In this document: positions 1-12,715 of the stretch, one piece after another
Layout of the letters: every line of letters starts with the position of its first letter
Numbering within the stretch: position 1 is the first letter of the stretch
Origin: Combretum micranthum
Lineage: Eukaryota > Streptophyta > Magnoliopsida > Myrtales > Combretaceae
Assembly: GCA_024138025.1 (NCBI GenBank)
Contig: JAMXBD010004259.1
Coordinates: forward strand, 1-64,000
Length of the DNA stretch: 64,000 bases
Reading direction: 5' to 3'
The notes under the pieces: model-generated
Told to the model about the DNA's origin: nothing
The model's database searches: none
What the model saw: only the letters and a program-made list of their open reading frames with translations
Program-made: the position numbers and the translations under genes

Positions 1-1029
1 ATACCCTAAAACATAGGTCACCTTCTTTATAATTTACCCTTAATTATAATAAAATAATAATAATAATAATAATAATATAATAATAATAAGGGATGATATA
101 TAATATCACATATATGCCTTTTTCTTAATATATAAAAAGGTCATGTTGATCGGTTTATTACAAAAAAGGGAGGAAAAAAGCATATCAATATTAGATTTTT
201 TTTTTTCATTTACAGTGATTTTATTAATTTAGTAATTGTCTTATTTGCTCTTGTGGCTACATGAATAATTAGCTTTCTAGCTAATTGTTTTATATGGTTT
301 CTTGATGTAGATCCAATTAAATAAAACTGAAATGTTTCAACTTTCATATATTATGTTATGGAATTGATATAGAGGAATATTTATATTTATTTTTTTCTGT
401 ATAAAATGGAAATGGATAGAAACATTCCTATAAATTGGATTGTATTATATTTAAACTGATCTAAAGATCAAGTTGAAGATTTAAGACAAGAGTAAATTCC
501 TATTTACGTATTCAATTTATTTTGAAAAATTTTGTCTAACTATCTTAAAATAAATTGGAATAATATTTTGTCAAAGTGACCTCTATTGTTTTGATTTATT
601 TTAATATATTTAGATTTTAGGATAATGATTTGAATTAAATGTCTATATTTATGCAAACAATAATCAACCTAAAGGAAGACTGTTGTTAAGCGAGAAGATA
701 TGCATGAGATAATTTTGGTTTCATGCATGTGATTTATCAACCCAAAGAAGGCACATCATTAGCAAAATTATTTTACCAATATTTATTATTATTTAGAAGA
801 CACCATTTACAGTTGGTATTTTGTCCAAAAACTAGATATAAATGATTAATTGGAGTCTCACAAAGGCTTAATTAAAGTAATTATTTTATTTTCTCAATCG
901 TGTTTTTCCATTAAACTTATCTATGCATTAAAGCATGAAATTTATTGATTGTGAGCATGATACTTATTTTTGTTTACTTACTTTAACTTCTCTTTCTGCT
1001 AATTTAAACAATATTTTAGTGCTTAATGG
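1..1029. other. AT-rich stretch, no gene recognised
   Basis: I see no coding region, RNA gene or clear element boundary here. A TAA/ATA microsatellite runs at about 52-89. Because copia gag homology begins just downstream, part of this stretch may be the decayed 5' LTR and leader of that element, but I could not match it to the 3' LTR fragments at 4670 or 12256. Confidence 0.5.
52..89. repeat. (TAA)n microsatellite
   Basis: About a dozen TAA units with one TA interruption in the middle. Confidence 0.85.
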
Positions 1030-1277
1030 CTCATAATTTAAGAAATGGAAGGAAATCACTGTTTTACTTGGATGCATGGAGCTTGATTACGCATTTAGAT
1101 TGATGAACCACCAGCCTTTACTAGCAAAAGTACTACCATTGAAAAGTTGAATTATAAAATGTGAAAGCGTTCTCATCACACGAATCTTATGATCATGATG
1201 CATTGTATTCCCTATACCATTAAAGAGGTATAACTAAGGTGTGTGGATTCTCAAGAAGAGAGGAGCCATAGTGGCCT

Positions 1278-1289
1278 CCCCCCCCCCCG
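1278..1289 (+). repeat. Poly-C tract in the copia gag region
   Basis: A C run followed by C-rich sequence. It lies in roughly 90 bp (about 1225-1320) that does not read as gag although gag homology flanks it, so it probably marks a small insertion. Confidence 0.6.
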
Positions 1290-1466
1290 CCCCAACCCCT
1301 AATACACCCTCGAACTGCTCAAATTCCATGAGTGAATAGAAAGTTGAAAAGTTCTTAGCTAATTAGCAAACAGTTTCATAGGTTCTAAAAAGGTTGTAAC
1401 AAGCATTATTCTTACAAAGCTCATTTCAACGTGGTATAATAGCAAGGAAATATAAGGGAGTACATC

Positions 1467-1664
1467 ATGGAGATGTCTAATCTTGTTATGAGATTGAAGG
1501 CCTTAAATTTGGAATTCTCTGATGACATTCTTATGTACCTAGCCTTGATTTCACTTCATACTCAATTTAGTCCTTTCAAGATAAATTATAACACCAAAAA
1601 GGAGAAATGGACATTGAATGACCTTACTACACAATGTGTGCAAGAGGAAGAGAAATTGAAATAA
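1467..1664 (+). pseudogene. Copia gag fragment (UBN2-type), longest open piece
   Basis: A 65-residue open piece reading MEMSNLVMRLKALNLEFSDD and ending QEEEKLK. This is the typical copia gag core, where the protein packages element RNA. The preceding homologous frame is shifted at about 1450, where TKLIST continues into NIREYIMEM only after a frame change. The apparent ATG is therefore internal, not a true start. A stop follows immediately and the zinc-knuckle region lies in another frame. Not a functional gene. Confidence 0.7.
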
Positions 1665-3300
1665 GACAAAACTGAAAATGCTCATATGGTGACTTATTCC
1701 CGGATAAAATTCCCAAGAAAAAGAAAATAGATCATAAGGGCAAAGAAGTGATAGATACTAAGACTTCACACATGCAATGGAAACAAAATAAAAGGATATC
1801 AGTTGGCCATGTGAAAAAAGACTATTCCAATTATGTAAAGTGGATTGCCAGGAAAGGTGAACTTCTCAACTTTTTTTGTTTAGTAGTTAATTTAGCTTTA
1901 ATATGTATCCATAATTGGTAGATAGATACAAATGCAACTATTCAAATTAGTGTACCCATGTAGGGTTGACTAAGGAGTCAAATGCTAAGTGATGGTGAAA
2001 GATTCATCTATGTGGGCAACGACAATAAGGTTCCTGTTGAGGCTATTTGTTTTTTTTTTTTTTTTTTTTAAGATTATGGTTAGAGACTAGTTGTTTTTTA
2101 GTTTCAAAAGAGACTTATCGTATTATGTAACATTATTTAGATGGAATTTGATTTTGTTTCCCATTTGGATAAACCCAATTATCTTTGTTCATTTATAAAT
2201 GGAAAATTTAGCCTTTTTCAATATTCAAAAGTTATTGCTACTAGTACTTTGATTGGTAATATAGATAGACTTTATTTGCATGCCATGTATGAAAAAACCC
2301 TTGCATACAAGTAATTATGCATAAAGTGGAAATTAATTAATCAGAATTCTTCTATATTGTGGCATAAGCATTTGGAACATATTTTGAACAAAAGGTTCAA
2401 TAGCTTGTGTCAAAAGGATTTATTGATTCCCTTGATTTTTCATATTTTGAAAAATGTGTTGAATGCATTAAGGGAAAATGAACAAACATAAAGAAAAGGG
2501 TATCTAAAGGAATCTAGGTAGATCATTTTTTAGATTAGTAATGATAAGTTTCTTGAGGATGTTGTATTTGGCGAGAGCATAATAATTAGGAATATTGAAC
2601 TTGAGAAGGAGTGTATCAACATTCCTATAATTACAATTGAAAATGTGTTGTCATTTACTCTTACTACTTTTCAAGATGCAAATATGGATTTTCAAAATAT
2701 TCCAGAGGTTCCTCCTATTTTGTTGAGGAACAAGCTCTTGTACATATTGAGGAATCAAAATAACCTCAAGTGCAAGTGCCATTACTTAGATCCACTAGGG
2801 AAAGAAGACTTGCGATCCCAAATGATTATGCTGTACATCTTCAAGAGTATAAGTTTGATGTAGGACTGAAGATGATCTATCATCTATCAATCAAACTAAA
2901 TAAAGTGCAAATTTCCTAAAATGGATTGATGATAAAAAGGAAGAGATGAAATCAATGAAAATTAATGATGTTTGGGATATTATTGAATTTCCTAAACGTG
3001 TGAAACCAATTGGCTATAAATGAATTTTTAAGACCAAACAGAATTTAAAGGACAATATTGAAGGATATAAAGTACATCTTGTTGCCAAAGATTTCAAGGC
3101 ATCAATTATAAAGGGACTTTCTCTCTATTACCATCAAAAGACTTTTTTAGAGTAATTATGGTCCTATAGCTCATTATGTCCTAGAGCTCCATCAAATAGA
3201 TGAAAAGATTATGTTTTCTAATGGAAACATTGAGGAAACAATATAAATGGTGATATTAGAAAATATTTAATCTAAGACATCAAAACATTTGGTATGTGTA

Positions 3301-3873
3301 AATGTATAGGGTTCAAGTGGAGTAGTTATGTGCGTGCTACATGAGTATCGCTATACATGACTTACGATGGGTGACACACAATGAAACATCAAGAATATCA
3401 AGAAAAAGTGGAATACAGAGGAGTAGACAATCTCAATTATCTCAAATGCACTTTCAGGAGAAGAAGTTATCAAGTGTTAAATCCACTAGTAATAATGAAT
3501 GAGTGTTTGATCTCTTGAGATCGAAATTTAGTAGCACCTCAGTTTTTCTATCTAATTTCCTCTTCATTGAATGAGGAGTGACTAAGGGTATTTATAATGT
3601 TTGACCATCAACATCATCTATTGGATAATATCAACTATCGACGACCAACATGAGTCCCTTTTAGTGCATGAGCTATACTGAGAAAGGTTAGATGGCAGGC
3701 ATGATGGTCCAACAGGCCATACCAAATCTCCCTTTGTCATGCTAATAACTGAATTAGACTTGCTAGGCCTTGTCACTCAACTTGTGAGTCAAGCCCAAAT
3801 ATAAATAATAATATTTATTTTTTAAAGCCCATTTACAATGCATATAAAAAAAATCCATCTATACATTAATGTA
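3301..3873 (-). mobile_element. Antisense LTR-like insertion in the copia RT
   Basis: RT homology stops after HLVCK near 3300 and resumes with FDEVISSFGF near 3900. The roughly 560 bp between is flanked by the direct repeat AATGTA (3301-3306 and 3868-3873). On the minus strand it has a TATA-like box (TATAAATACCC, 3586-3596), so it resembles a short LTR or TRIM. The LTR reading is inference; no second LTR or internal coding was seen. Confidence 0.5.
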
Positions 3874-4669
3874 AGTATTTTGTTAATGATATTGAAAGTT
3901 TGATGAAGTGATTTCCTCTTTTGGTTTTAAGGAAAATATTATTCATCAATGTGTGTATCACAAGCTCAGTATGAGTAAATTCATTATTATGTGTGTCACA
4001 TGTCGATGACATACTACTTGCTAGTATTGATATAACTTATTGAATAAAACCAAGAGATTTCTTTCGAATACTTCTAAGATGAAAGATCTTAGGAATGCAT
4101 CTTTTATGTAGCGTATACAAATCCATCATGATTGTTCACAGGTATATTAGGCTTATCATAATGGGTATATATCAATAAAGTACTCAGCAGATTCAACATG
4201 AGAGATTGTGTAGCAGGAGATACTCTTATAGCAAAAGGTGATAAGTTTAGTTTACTTTACTTCAATGTCCTAAGAATGATATTGAGATAAACGCAGTGAT
4301 TAGATTCCTTATGCATCACCAGTGAGGAATCTTATGAGGCATCGAATCAAGGAATATCGTTGCAAAACTTTATCACTAGGCTATAAATTGTAGATGGTAT
4401 TGAGAGAGCATCAAAGATTAATTGTGGTAATAAGGCTACTAAACTATATTCTACGAACAACAAAAGTTCATCAAAATAAAAGTATATTGACATAAAGTTT
4501 CTTGTCTTTAAAGAAGAGTTCAAAGTTCTCAAGTGATAATTGAATATGTTAACAAAAACTCATGGTTGTGAATCCACTTACTAAAGGTTTACCACTTAAA
4601 GTATTTCATGAGCATGTTACTCGCATGGGTGTTACACATTTTCATTATGTGGTAGTTTAATGGGAGATT

Positions 4670-4856
4670 TATTGTTAATTAATGTTCAATTGTATTATGT
4701 TCTTATAATTGACTCATATATGGTTGTTTAATGAATTCTCTAAAATAAAGCTACATATTATTATTGCAATTGTGCATAAAATAAGGAGTATTTAATGAGT
4801 CATAAAATAGGACCTATTGGAAATAAGCATGTTAAGGATCACACAGCATGTTATTT
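4670..4856 (+). repeat. Copia 3' LTR fragment
   Basis: It begins right after a purine tract (AATGGGAGATTT) where a copia polypurine tract is expected. About 150 bp of it (from 4715) is repeated at about 12250-12400, including ATAAAATAGGACCTATTG. It is truncated at its right end. Confidence 0.6.
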
Positions 4857-4959
4857 CATCAAAATGAAAGCATATTGACATAAAGTTTCTTGTTGTTAAA
4901 AAAAAAAAAAAAAGAGTTCAAAGTTCTCAAGTGATAATTGAGCATGTTAACACAAATCT
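4857..4959 (+). pseudogene. Second copy of a copia RNase H fragment
   Basis: This piece repeats 4471-4556 with scattered differences; both contain TATTGACATAAAGTTTCTTG and CAAGTGATAATTGA. It has an added A run of about 16 bases near 4897-4912. It appears to belong to a second copia copy cut by the LTR starting at 4960, whose continuation may be the LTR fragment at 12256. Confidence 0.6.
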
Positions 4960-6749
4960 TGTCACGTCTCAAAGGTACCCTAGTCGTAGTACATAAGTTA
5001 CACTTGTATACTATTACTAGTTAACCTTTAGAAAATGACATATTTTAAAAACAACAGGATCTTTTAGTTGTATCGATAAGAAATGATAAATACATATAAG
5101 TCATAAATTAGTAAATATCTGCCATCATAAGTAGTGAATATCATAATAGTATTACAGACCATAATTCATCTCTAAAAGCTCCAAATTCATAAATGATAAT
5201 ATAAGTACTAACTATCTTATGTCTACAGATAAAAATAGTTAAAATAACCCAAAGATCCCATATTCTTCTAACTTCTAAATTATTACCAAGCCATACTCCT
5301 GGAAGTAACCAGCCAAGATCGTAGAGTTAACCTGAAAGGTCTTTAAGAGTACAAGCGAAACCATGGGCTCATTGAATAAGCAAACATATTATAGATCAAG
5401 CAAGTTTATTAACAAATCGTATGAAATGCAAAAATCAAACATATGCTCAGATAGCTTGATGATCTAGAATCCAAACAGAAAAAAGATTTATGCCCTCTTT
5501 TTAGGCTTAAAGAACAATTACTTTTATGACCTACTACCCATGAGAGACTAAGTATATAGGAAAATCAACGATTTATCGTCTTAGGCTTATCTCTTTAATT
5601 TATAGGTATTTTAACTGACCATTTCCTACAACAATCCTTAGAAACTCCTAAGTATTAATTATTTCAAAGCGATACTACGAGCGGCATTCTTCATTGCCAC
5701 TTAGTTCCTGTAGAATCGATAGAACAAAGAAAATCTTGGAAGAACTAACACTTTAGAAAAACCAAGTATTAACAGAGAACCGAAATATTGATACGTAGCA
5801 GGCTATCACCCTTTTTGAATATGCAATAATGTAATACATGGAATGCATGACCATATTATTTACTAAGCCAATAACTCTTAATCAGATTTATAGCGATCAT
5901 ACATTACACACAATAATCAATATGCTATCTCAAAGCATCAGCCAATTGTATTATTACTTTCATTAACTCGTATTGGCATCAAAAGTAGCCAACTCACACC
6001 ATAGATAATTCTCATCATGCTTTTCACAGTAACTATATTATTATCTTTGCATTACATATACTACTAATTACAAGCACAAATAATGTAATAGATTTGTGTT
6101 ACTCATCTGCTCATGTTGGCCAATCGTAGTAGTCTATTGGGAAATCCTTAATATCAAGGTCACCTATTGAGATGAATAAAAGTATTCATCAATAAAACAT
6201 AAATTATATAATTAAACTCCAATGAGTGTCTAAGTATCCTACATTGATATTTGATTTTATTCTGTTATTATATTAGTCTTTTAATGGTCTTATGGTAAAA
6301 ATTATTATTTAATATTTTATTTTCATTTTTCTTTTCTTGATCTTATTTGATATTTATATTTTATTGGGTAGTTGTAGAGTTTATATTCAGTAGATCAATA
6401 TTTTATCATTATTTTTATATCGTTCCTTAGTTTACCAATTATGGTAACTAATATTTATTTTCTATTATTTAGTTTCGTCGTGTTTCTCTTGATTTGACTT
6501 TCTATTATTATCTTGTAATTTTTAGAAATCACATTATTTGTATTTTTAGCTTATTTTACATTTCCATTCTTATATATTTATCTTACATAAACAAGTATTT
6601 GACAATTATCGTAATCTATTCTTATTCGTTAGTTATAATATTAAAAGTGTTTTCTATTTATAACAGTTATTTAAAGTTTAACACTTAACCATTATTTAAT
6701 TATACTAATATTAATATTTTTATATTTAGATTACATTTCTATTCTTCTT

Positions 6750-6752
<3 letters not shown>

Positions 6753-6783
<31 letters not shown>
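6753..6783. repeat. (TA)n microsatellite
   Basis: A TA run followed by TTACG, inside LTR I. A second TA run also followed by TTACG lies at 6992-7019. They bracket about 210 bp that are less AT-rich than their surroundings. Confidence 0.8.
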
Positions 6784-6785
<2 letters not shown>

Positions 6786-6988
6786 CGCATAATCAATTGG
6801 CGACGAAATAGACTTCGTTCCATAGAAAATTTATACACCAGCATTGAAACTCAAATGCCAACGTTCGTATATTTTACATACATCTTCGTATCAGTGCACG
6901 CTAGCTCAAGGCCGCTAGCTTTATAATGTGCACCGGCACCAACGCCACGATGTAGAACCTTGAATTATCGGTGTTCTTTCATTTTATG

Positions 6989-6991
<3 letters not shown>

Positions 6992-7019
<28 letters not shown>
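6992..7019. repeat. (TA)n microsatellite, second
   Basis: TA run, again followed by TTACG; see the partner at 6753-6783. Confidence 0.8.
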
Positions 7020-8428
7020 TACGTAGCTTCTGTGTCCAATGTACACCATCTCAACACCACCAGCCTATCCTTGTAAGCTGCCAATGTTAAGCACATACAC
7101 TACTAAAGTAGGACCGGTGTTGACACTATTCATCTTCTTCCTCATTTTTTCTTCGTATGGAACTTATATTTCTTATAATATATACGTATTATATTTGTAT
7201 TTAAACTACTTCTAAGTGTTTTCACATACTTCACAACTATTTTTAGTGATATATCAGTGCATATAATGTCTTCTACTCATCATCTACATAATTTCTAGCT
7301 ATTACATATATCATAACATAAAAGTAGGGCTTAGAATTGAGTATTACCTTGTATGGGTTGATAGGGTGACGTTACACTCCTTCCCAAAACTTGAAACGAA
7401 CTCTAGTTAATAATAACATTGTTTAAGCTTAAGAATTCATACTTAAACCTACTCAAAACAAATTCATCTTACCTTAGTTTGTTTTCTTTCTATTCTTGGA
7501 GTTTGCTAATAGAGCAAGGTTGTTGAGTTTGGATTATTAACTATGTTGGTGGTTGATGGGCTGATGGAGGACGAATTTTGAACTGTTGTTGGGGTAGTTT
7601 ATTGGCAGCTAATGTGGGTGTTTTTATTACTTTGTTCTTATGTTCATTATGTGGTATTATACATATATAGGAGAAGAAGGAAGAAGCAGCAGCCGGCTCA
7701 AGAAATTTCCACCAAATTCATCTTGCCTTACATGTTTCTCATGCATTTAATGCTGTCCATATGGTCAAATTTGATTGGCTTTGTGTATTGAAATGTTTGA
7801 CTTCAATGTGTATTATTTAAGCAAATTGTATGAAGTTTTTCAGCTGGGAAAATCTATAAAATCTTGACAACAATTCCTTGCCAAATTGCACCGAAAGAGG
7901 GAAAAAATTACAATATTATTTACTTGTTTAATTATCTAAATTTTAAGGTAGTTTTAAGCTAAACAGTACAAATATGGTAGTTATTTGGGAGTTCTGCCTT
8001 CAAAATTTTCTTAAAGCTTCTATAAATTTTCTAGGTTATTGTTGAGTTCAGACTTAAGTTGAAAGTTTATGCGATAAATATTTTTAGGATTTTATCTCAC
8101 CCGATTAGAGTTTTCTAAGCTTAATAGGCCAATTTTCATTTCACTTCAATAGCTTTAGAATTCTCTAACTGAACAATAGTGTGATCAAAATATTTATTTG
8201 AAGTCTATATTATGAATTATGGATCTGTTTTTGTTCTTATTATTTATTTATAACTTTAAACGGTTCATCCTTAAATTATCATTTTCTAACTATAAGCTTT
8301 ATTGATTTTTCACTTTCTAATACATCAAAATCTTATTTAAAATTATTTTCGATACTGGCTACAAAGTCTTAATTTTGATACCTATTACTATCAATAGGAT
8401 TTTGTTTTATGGTTTATAGATACATATA

Positions 8429-11400
8429 TGTAATAACCAAATTCATACAATTTAGAAATAATAATCATTAAAAAAATAATGTAAAAATTTTGAAATAGTT
8501 TTTAAAAAAGCTATGAAAAGCATTCCCAATTTCTTGTGATTTAAGAATATTTAAATTTAAATAAATTAATGATTTTTAAAAATATGAATTATTACTTTTA
8601 AGATAAAATTCTATAAAAATAACAAGGACGAAATTAAAATATATATATATATGCAAATAAATGAAAATGAGATTCAAGTAAGTAATAATAATACCCAAAG
8701 TTACTAAATAAAATATTCTGGATAATTAAAGAAATGATTGAAGAGTAAATAAATAATTATACAAGAATGGTGCTAAATCTACATAACTTAAATCTTAAGA
8801 TGTTTTGTGAAAATAAAAATAATATAAGAAACCCCAAATCAATATGATAAGAAAAAATAACACAACAAGAAATATCAAACAAATTGGATAATGAATACAA
8901 AAATATAAGATATTAACCCAATAGATAATAGATTATTCAATAATTCAAAATTACAATAGAAGTAAAAACAATAACAAATTTTAATCTAAATTAATTGGAA
9001 CAAAACAATAAAAGATTGAGCAAAAGAATTAAATTGTAAAAGGATCGAAAGTTCTCGAATTATGAAAACTAAGGCAAATATAATGTCAACTACCAATGAT
9101 AGTTAATCTTAAAGTTGTTTAGAGTATAATTTAATGACTGGGTTTAGATAGTTTAGTTAAAATAAATAATTTGAATTACAGGTTATAAATAGATAGATTG
9201 ATATAATCAATTAATAAATAGACTTAATTGAAATTGAGATTTCAAATACTCCTTTTCAACCTTCTATCTATTTCAATTATCCATTTCATGAACCAAATTT
9301 CTTAAATCCTTTTTGTTATCAAATTTGAAGTCTATTTCTTTCAAATTATTTACTCACTTTGATTATTTTCCCATCAAGCCAAATTACACTATTTTATCAA
9401 TTAATTTTAATTTAAATACTCTTTTCTTTTAATCTATAAATGATCTAAAATTTTCTTAAGTCTAATACTTAGATTTCTAAAATACTCAAATAGGCTTCTT
9501 TAATCTAAATTATATACTATTAATTTTCATGAATTTTGAGTTTACCTACTTATTTAAAATTATTAGTTTTAATCCCAAAACTCAAATTAAACATCAAGTT
9601 TTCATAAAGTTAAATTCCAAAACTAGATTTTTATTACTAGCCAATAGTTTTTTTGTTAAAATCCTAAAATCATGTCCCAATTATTATTTACTTAAGAGAA
9701 TCATCTGATAAGTTTAAACACCAATCTTTTATCTAAAATTATCATTAACCTTATCCTTTATATCTTTTTCTATCTTTTTACTTTTAGGGATGGCTACCTT
9801 TTCTTTTTCTTTTTCTTCTTTCTCTCTCTCTTTCCTTGGTTTCCACGATTCTTTTCTTTCTCTTCCTCCTCTCCTTCATTTTCCTTCTTTCTTCAAATTT
9901 CAACTTCAAAATCTCAAGTGTAAGAGTAGATTAAAAGAGAATTGAAGATAGAAACAAGATGAAAGGAGTAGATCAAGCTTGAAGGTGTTATATTAACAAA
10001 AAAGAAGTGGTAGCGATGAAGTGGTCATGCTTGAGTTTTTCTTAAAAACAAGTAAGTTCTTCTTTTTTGTTTGATGATTATTTGTACTTGTATATGATGA
10101 TTTAGAGCTAGGAAGAAGTTGAGTTTGTGATAAAATTAGTGATGGAGGAAGATTTGTGCATGGAAATTGAAAACCTAAGTATATTATGTATATATGAAGT
10201 TGAGATTTGATTGTGTAGTTAGATATGTTTTGATAAAGTGAAGTGGGATTGGTAGTGTTAGAAGTTGTATTTATGTGTTGAATGTTGCTTGTATGATGTT
10301 GTAGTTAAGGTTAGATGTGTTAAAGATGTAAAAAAGAGGAAAGAAATTCATAATAGGGAGCTGCAGGGACAACATGGGTATACACAAAGTCGTGTAGAGT
10401 GTGTTGAGGACAAATTTTGGCTTCTGGGCAAAATTTTAGGGTTTGTATAGGTGTGTGCATGGGATTGCAGGAGCCCCGTGCTGAGTGTTTTCAAGGGAAA
10501 AACTAGAATCTGGTCGTTTTTTAAGGCCAACATGGCCGTGAGCACGGCCTTGCAGAAGGTCATGCAGACTTTCCTATTTCATAATTCCACTGTAATTTGA
10601 TCATAACTTTTTCATACAAACTTGGTTGAGATTATTCAAATTACGTTGGAAAGCATTAAAAAAGATCTACAACTTTCATGTTTTAAGTTTTTACAAATTT
10701 ATAAAGTATCAGGGCCAAATTTTAATTCTTTTCAGCTATATTTTTCAAACAAAGTTGAAAACTTGTTTTAATAGTTAAATGTGTTTGGTTAAGTATTAAA
10801 TAAATCTTTTTGAGTTAAAATGAAATAGATAAATGATATTTGATGTGTTATAGTTATTGAATGATATAATTAAGCATTAATTCAGTGAAAATAAGTTAAT
10901 AGCTAATAATTGAATTAAAATGATATGTTGGGATAACCATAATTTATATGGGGAATATGTTGTTTCAAATATGTGTTTGCTTAGGAAATGAATGATTTTG
11001 CATATGAATGCTTTGTTGGTATTTTTGTAATAAAAGATTGTAAATAAAGAGAAAAGAAATACTTTGACAGACAATAGAGAATGTTTGTATCTTGGCGGGC
11101 ATTTCATAGCCATGGAGGGTTTCTACTTAGTGTCGAATCAACACGATTACAAAATGAGTTCAAGTTCTTGAATAGATGTTTGCTTTTGTTATATATTCTC
11201 TTCAATAGCCTTTAGCCAACTTTCTATTTCTATTTGGATTTCATATGAAGGATGATGACGATTTGGTGCTAATAAATGTTGTTGATGATTGGATGATTGA
11301 TGGGGATGGTGCTTTGATCTTTCTAGAGAATAGTTAAGACTTAACTTGGATAACAGGTGGGTAACAACAATCTCTTCACCTTGCCTATGCTTGTAATCTA

Positions 11401-12255
11401 GTTGCATTGAAAATAATATAAATCTAATTGATTATGCATGGGGTTTGGGAATCTATTTGTTGCTTGATGATTGCATTTGATTGATAACTCACTAAACCAT
11501 AAGTGAAAACAATTTTGTGGTATTAATTGTGATTTATATAATGTTGATTGTTTGAAAATGATATGGACATTAACTAATAAGACATGATTCTTATTTGACC
11601 TTAAATAAATCGGTCATGCATTGCATTAATCACATCACATTTGCATTAGTAGGGGTTCACGTCACGTATTAATATTTTGATTCTATAGTAGTGCTTGTTA
11701 GGACCAGTAGGTCTACTTGTAGGCTACTAGTAGGGTTGTCAGCTTCATAGGAACTAAGCAGGTACTGAAGGACGTCGCACTGTTGAAGTTGGCTTCAAGG
11801 ATTAATACTTATGGAGGTTCTGTGATTCTAAGGGAAGTAGAGAGTTAGTTGACAAAATAAATGTTTTGATATATGCACAAAATGAGTTTAAAAGGAAGTT
11901 CTCACTCTTTAGTCTTGTCTAAGGAGTAGTTATAGGCTATGTTTTATTTAAAGAAAATTCTCCTCCTTAGCTAAGTATAAGGGAAGTTAGAGATTATTTT
12001 TCAATAAAAATATTCAAAATGAAATCTCTCTCCTTACTATATCCAAGAGACAGTTGATGGTTATATCTGTGATATAAAAGAAATGATTTTGGTGCTAAGA
12101 AAGATGTAGTCGAAGGCTCAAGGTTGAGTATACACCCTCTTCCTTAGTTCATAGTTCTTCTAGGTCTGAATGACCTGTATTTAGTCCTTCAACCTTCAAG
12201 AGAGGGCGTAAATCTCCATTGGTTTAGATTCCAGTCATCCAAACTGTGCATATCA
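8429..12255 (+). mobile_element. LTR K, long gypsy-type, plus strand, 3'-truncated
   Basis: It starts TGTAATAACC, a typical LTR 5' end. It has a CT-rich leader-like stretch at 9780-9890 and a segment with CATGGCCGTGAGCACGGCC near 10530. Its right part contains GAGGGCGTAAATC at 12203, followed by GGTTTAGATTCCAGTCATCC. LTRs I and F carry the same landmark in reverse, so the three form one family. It stops near 12255 without an LTR 3' end and joins copia LTR sequence. No coding domains were found; small open frames in it (for example 10877-11113 and 11189-11407) are not gene-like. Confidence 0.6.
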
Positions 12256-12690
12256 TATGATTGTTTAATAAATTCTCTGAGATAAAGTTATATATTCCTA
12301 TTGCAATTGTGCGTAAGGTGAGGAGTATGTAACAAGTCATAAAATAGGACCTATTGAAAATAGGCTTGTTAAAGATCACAATGCATGTTATTTTCATCAT
12401 ACACATCTATACTAGATCTATGTCATTATTATATAATATTGGTGACCACTTATGGGTCTAATCACAACAAAACGATGGCAAAGGCTGCTTTAATCATATA
12501 TTGATATGATTGATACTTTATTGATGATGAGTCATTATAAATAGAAAAGGTTGAGTTCATAAGGTTTTGTATGATTTACTATTGACAAAAGATATATGTG
12601 GTTCAATTGGAAATTGTTATAATTTTGTGAGCTAATATATTAATTAAATGTATATCGTAGATTGTCTAATTAAGAGGTGGAAATTAACTT
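12256..12690 (+). repeat. Copia LTR fragment, second copy
   Basis: The first 150 bp match 4715-4860 (TGTTTAATAAATTCTCTGAG; ATAAAATAGGACCTATTGAAA; CATGTTATTT). The rest probably continues the LTR, with a TATA-like TATAAATAG at about 12536. Most likely the far side of the copia fragment interrupted by LTRs I and K. Confidence 0.5.
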
Positions 12691-12715
12691 TTAGACACGA
12701 GCGGTCCCCTGTCCA

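Larger units (their letters stand above)
1030..4665 (+). pseudogene. Degenerate Ty1/copia polyprotein (gag to RNase H)
   Basis: Relics in copia order are visible across shifting frames. Gag N-terminus (WKEITVLLGCMELDYAF, near 1045). Gag C-terminus (1467-1664). A zinc-knuckle and protease remnant near 1810-2040, where WIDTNATIQISV resembles the protease WIDTGAT motif. A gag-pre-integrase remnant near 2340-2510 (LWHKHLEHI). The linker into reverse transcriptase at 2535-3300 (KEEMKSMKINDVWDI, GYKxIFKTK). More RT at 3890-4100 (SFGFKENIIHQCVY; KMKDLRNASFM). The RNase H end with NPLTKGLPLKVFHEH near 4570-4610. Most of the integrase core is missing. Stops and frameshifts are everywhere, a 21-base T run sits near 2050, and an insertion splits RT at 3307-3867. 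The product is dead; the family call rests on motif order. Confidence 0.85.
4960..8424 (-). mobile_element. Solo LTR I, long gypsy-type, minus strand
   Basis: The left edge (TGTCACGTCTCAAAGGTACC) is the LTR 3' end read in reverse. The next roughly 1.3 kb is collinear with LTR F at 43726, sharing the phrases AGTATTACAGACCATA/AAATATTACAGACCATA, GAATCCAAACAG and GAGAGACTAAG. Homology is weaker in the middle and recognisable again at 8040-8330 (TTTTCTAAGCTTxxTxGGxCAATTTT). The right edge at TACA (8424) is inferred from neighbouring LTR K. I found no matching TSD. No gag or pol is present. Confidence 0.65.
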
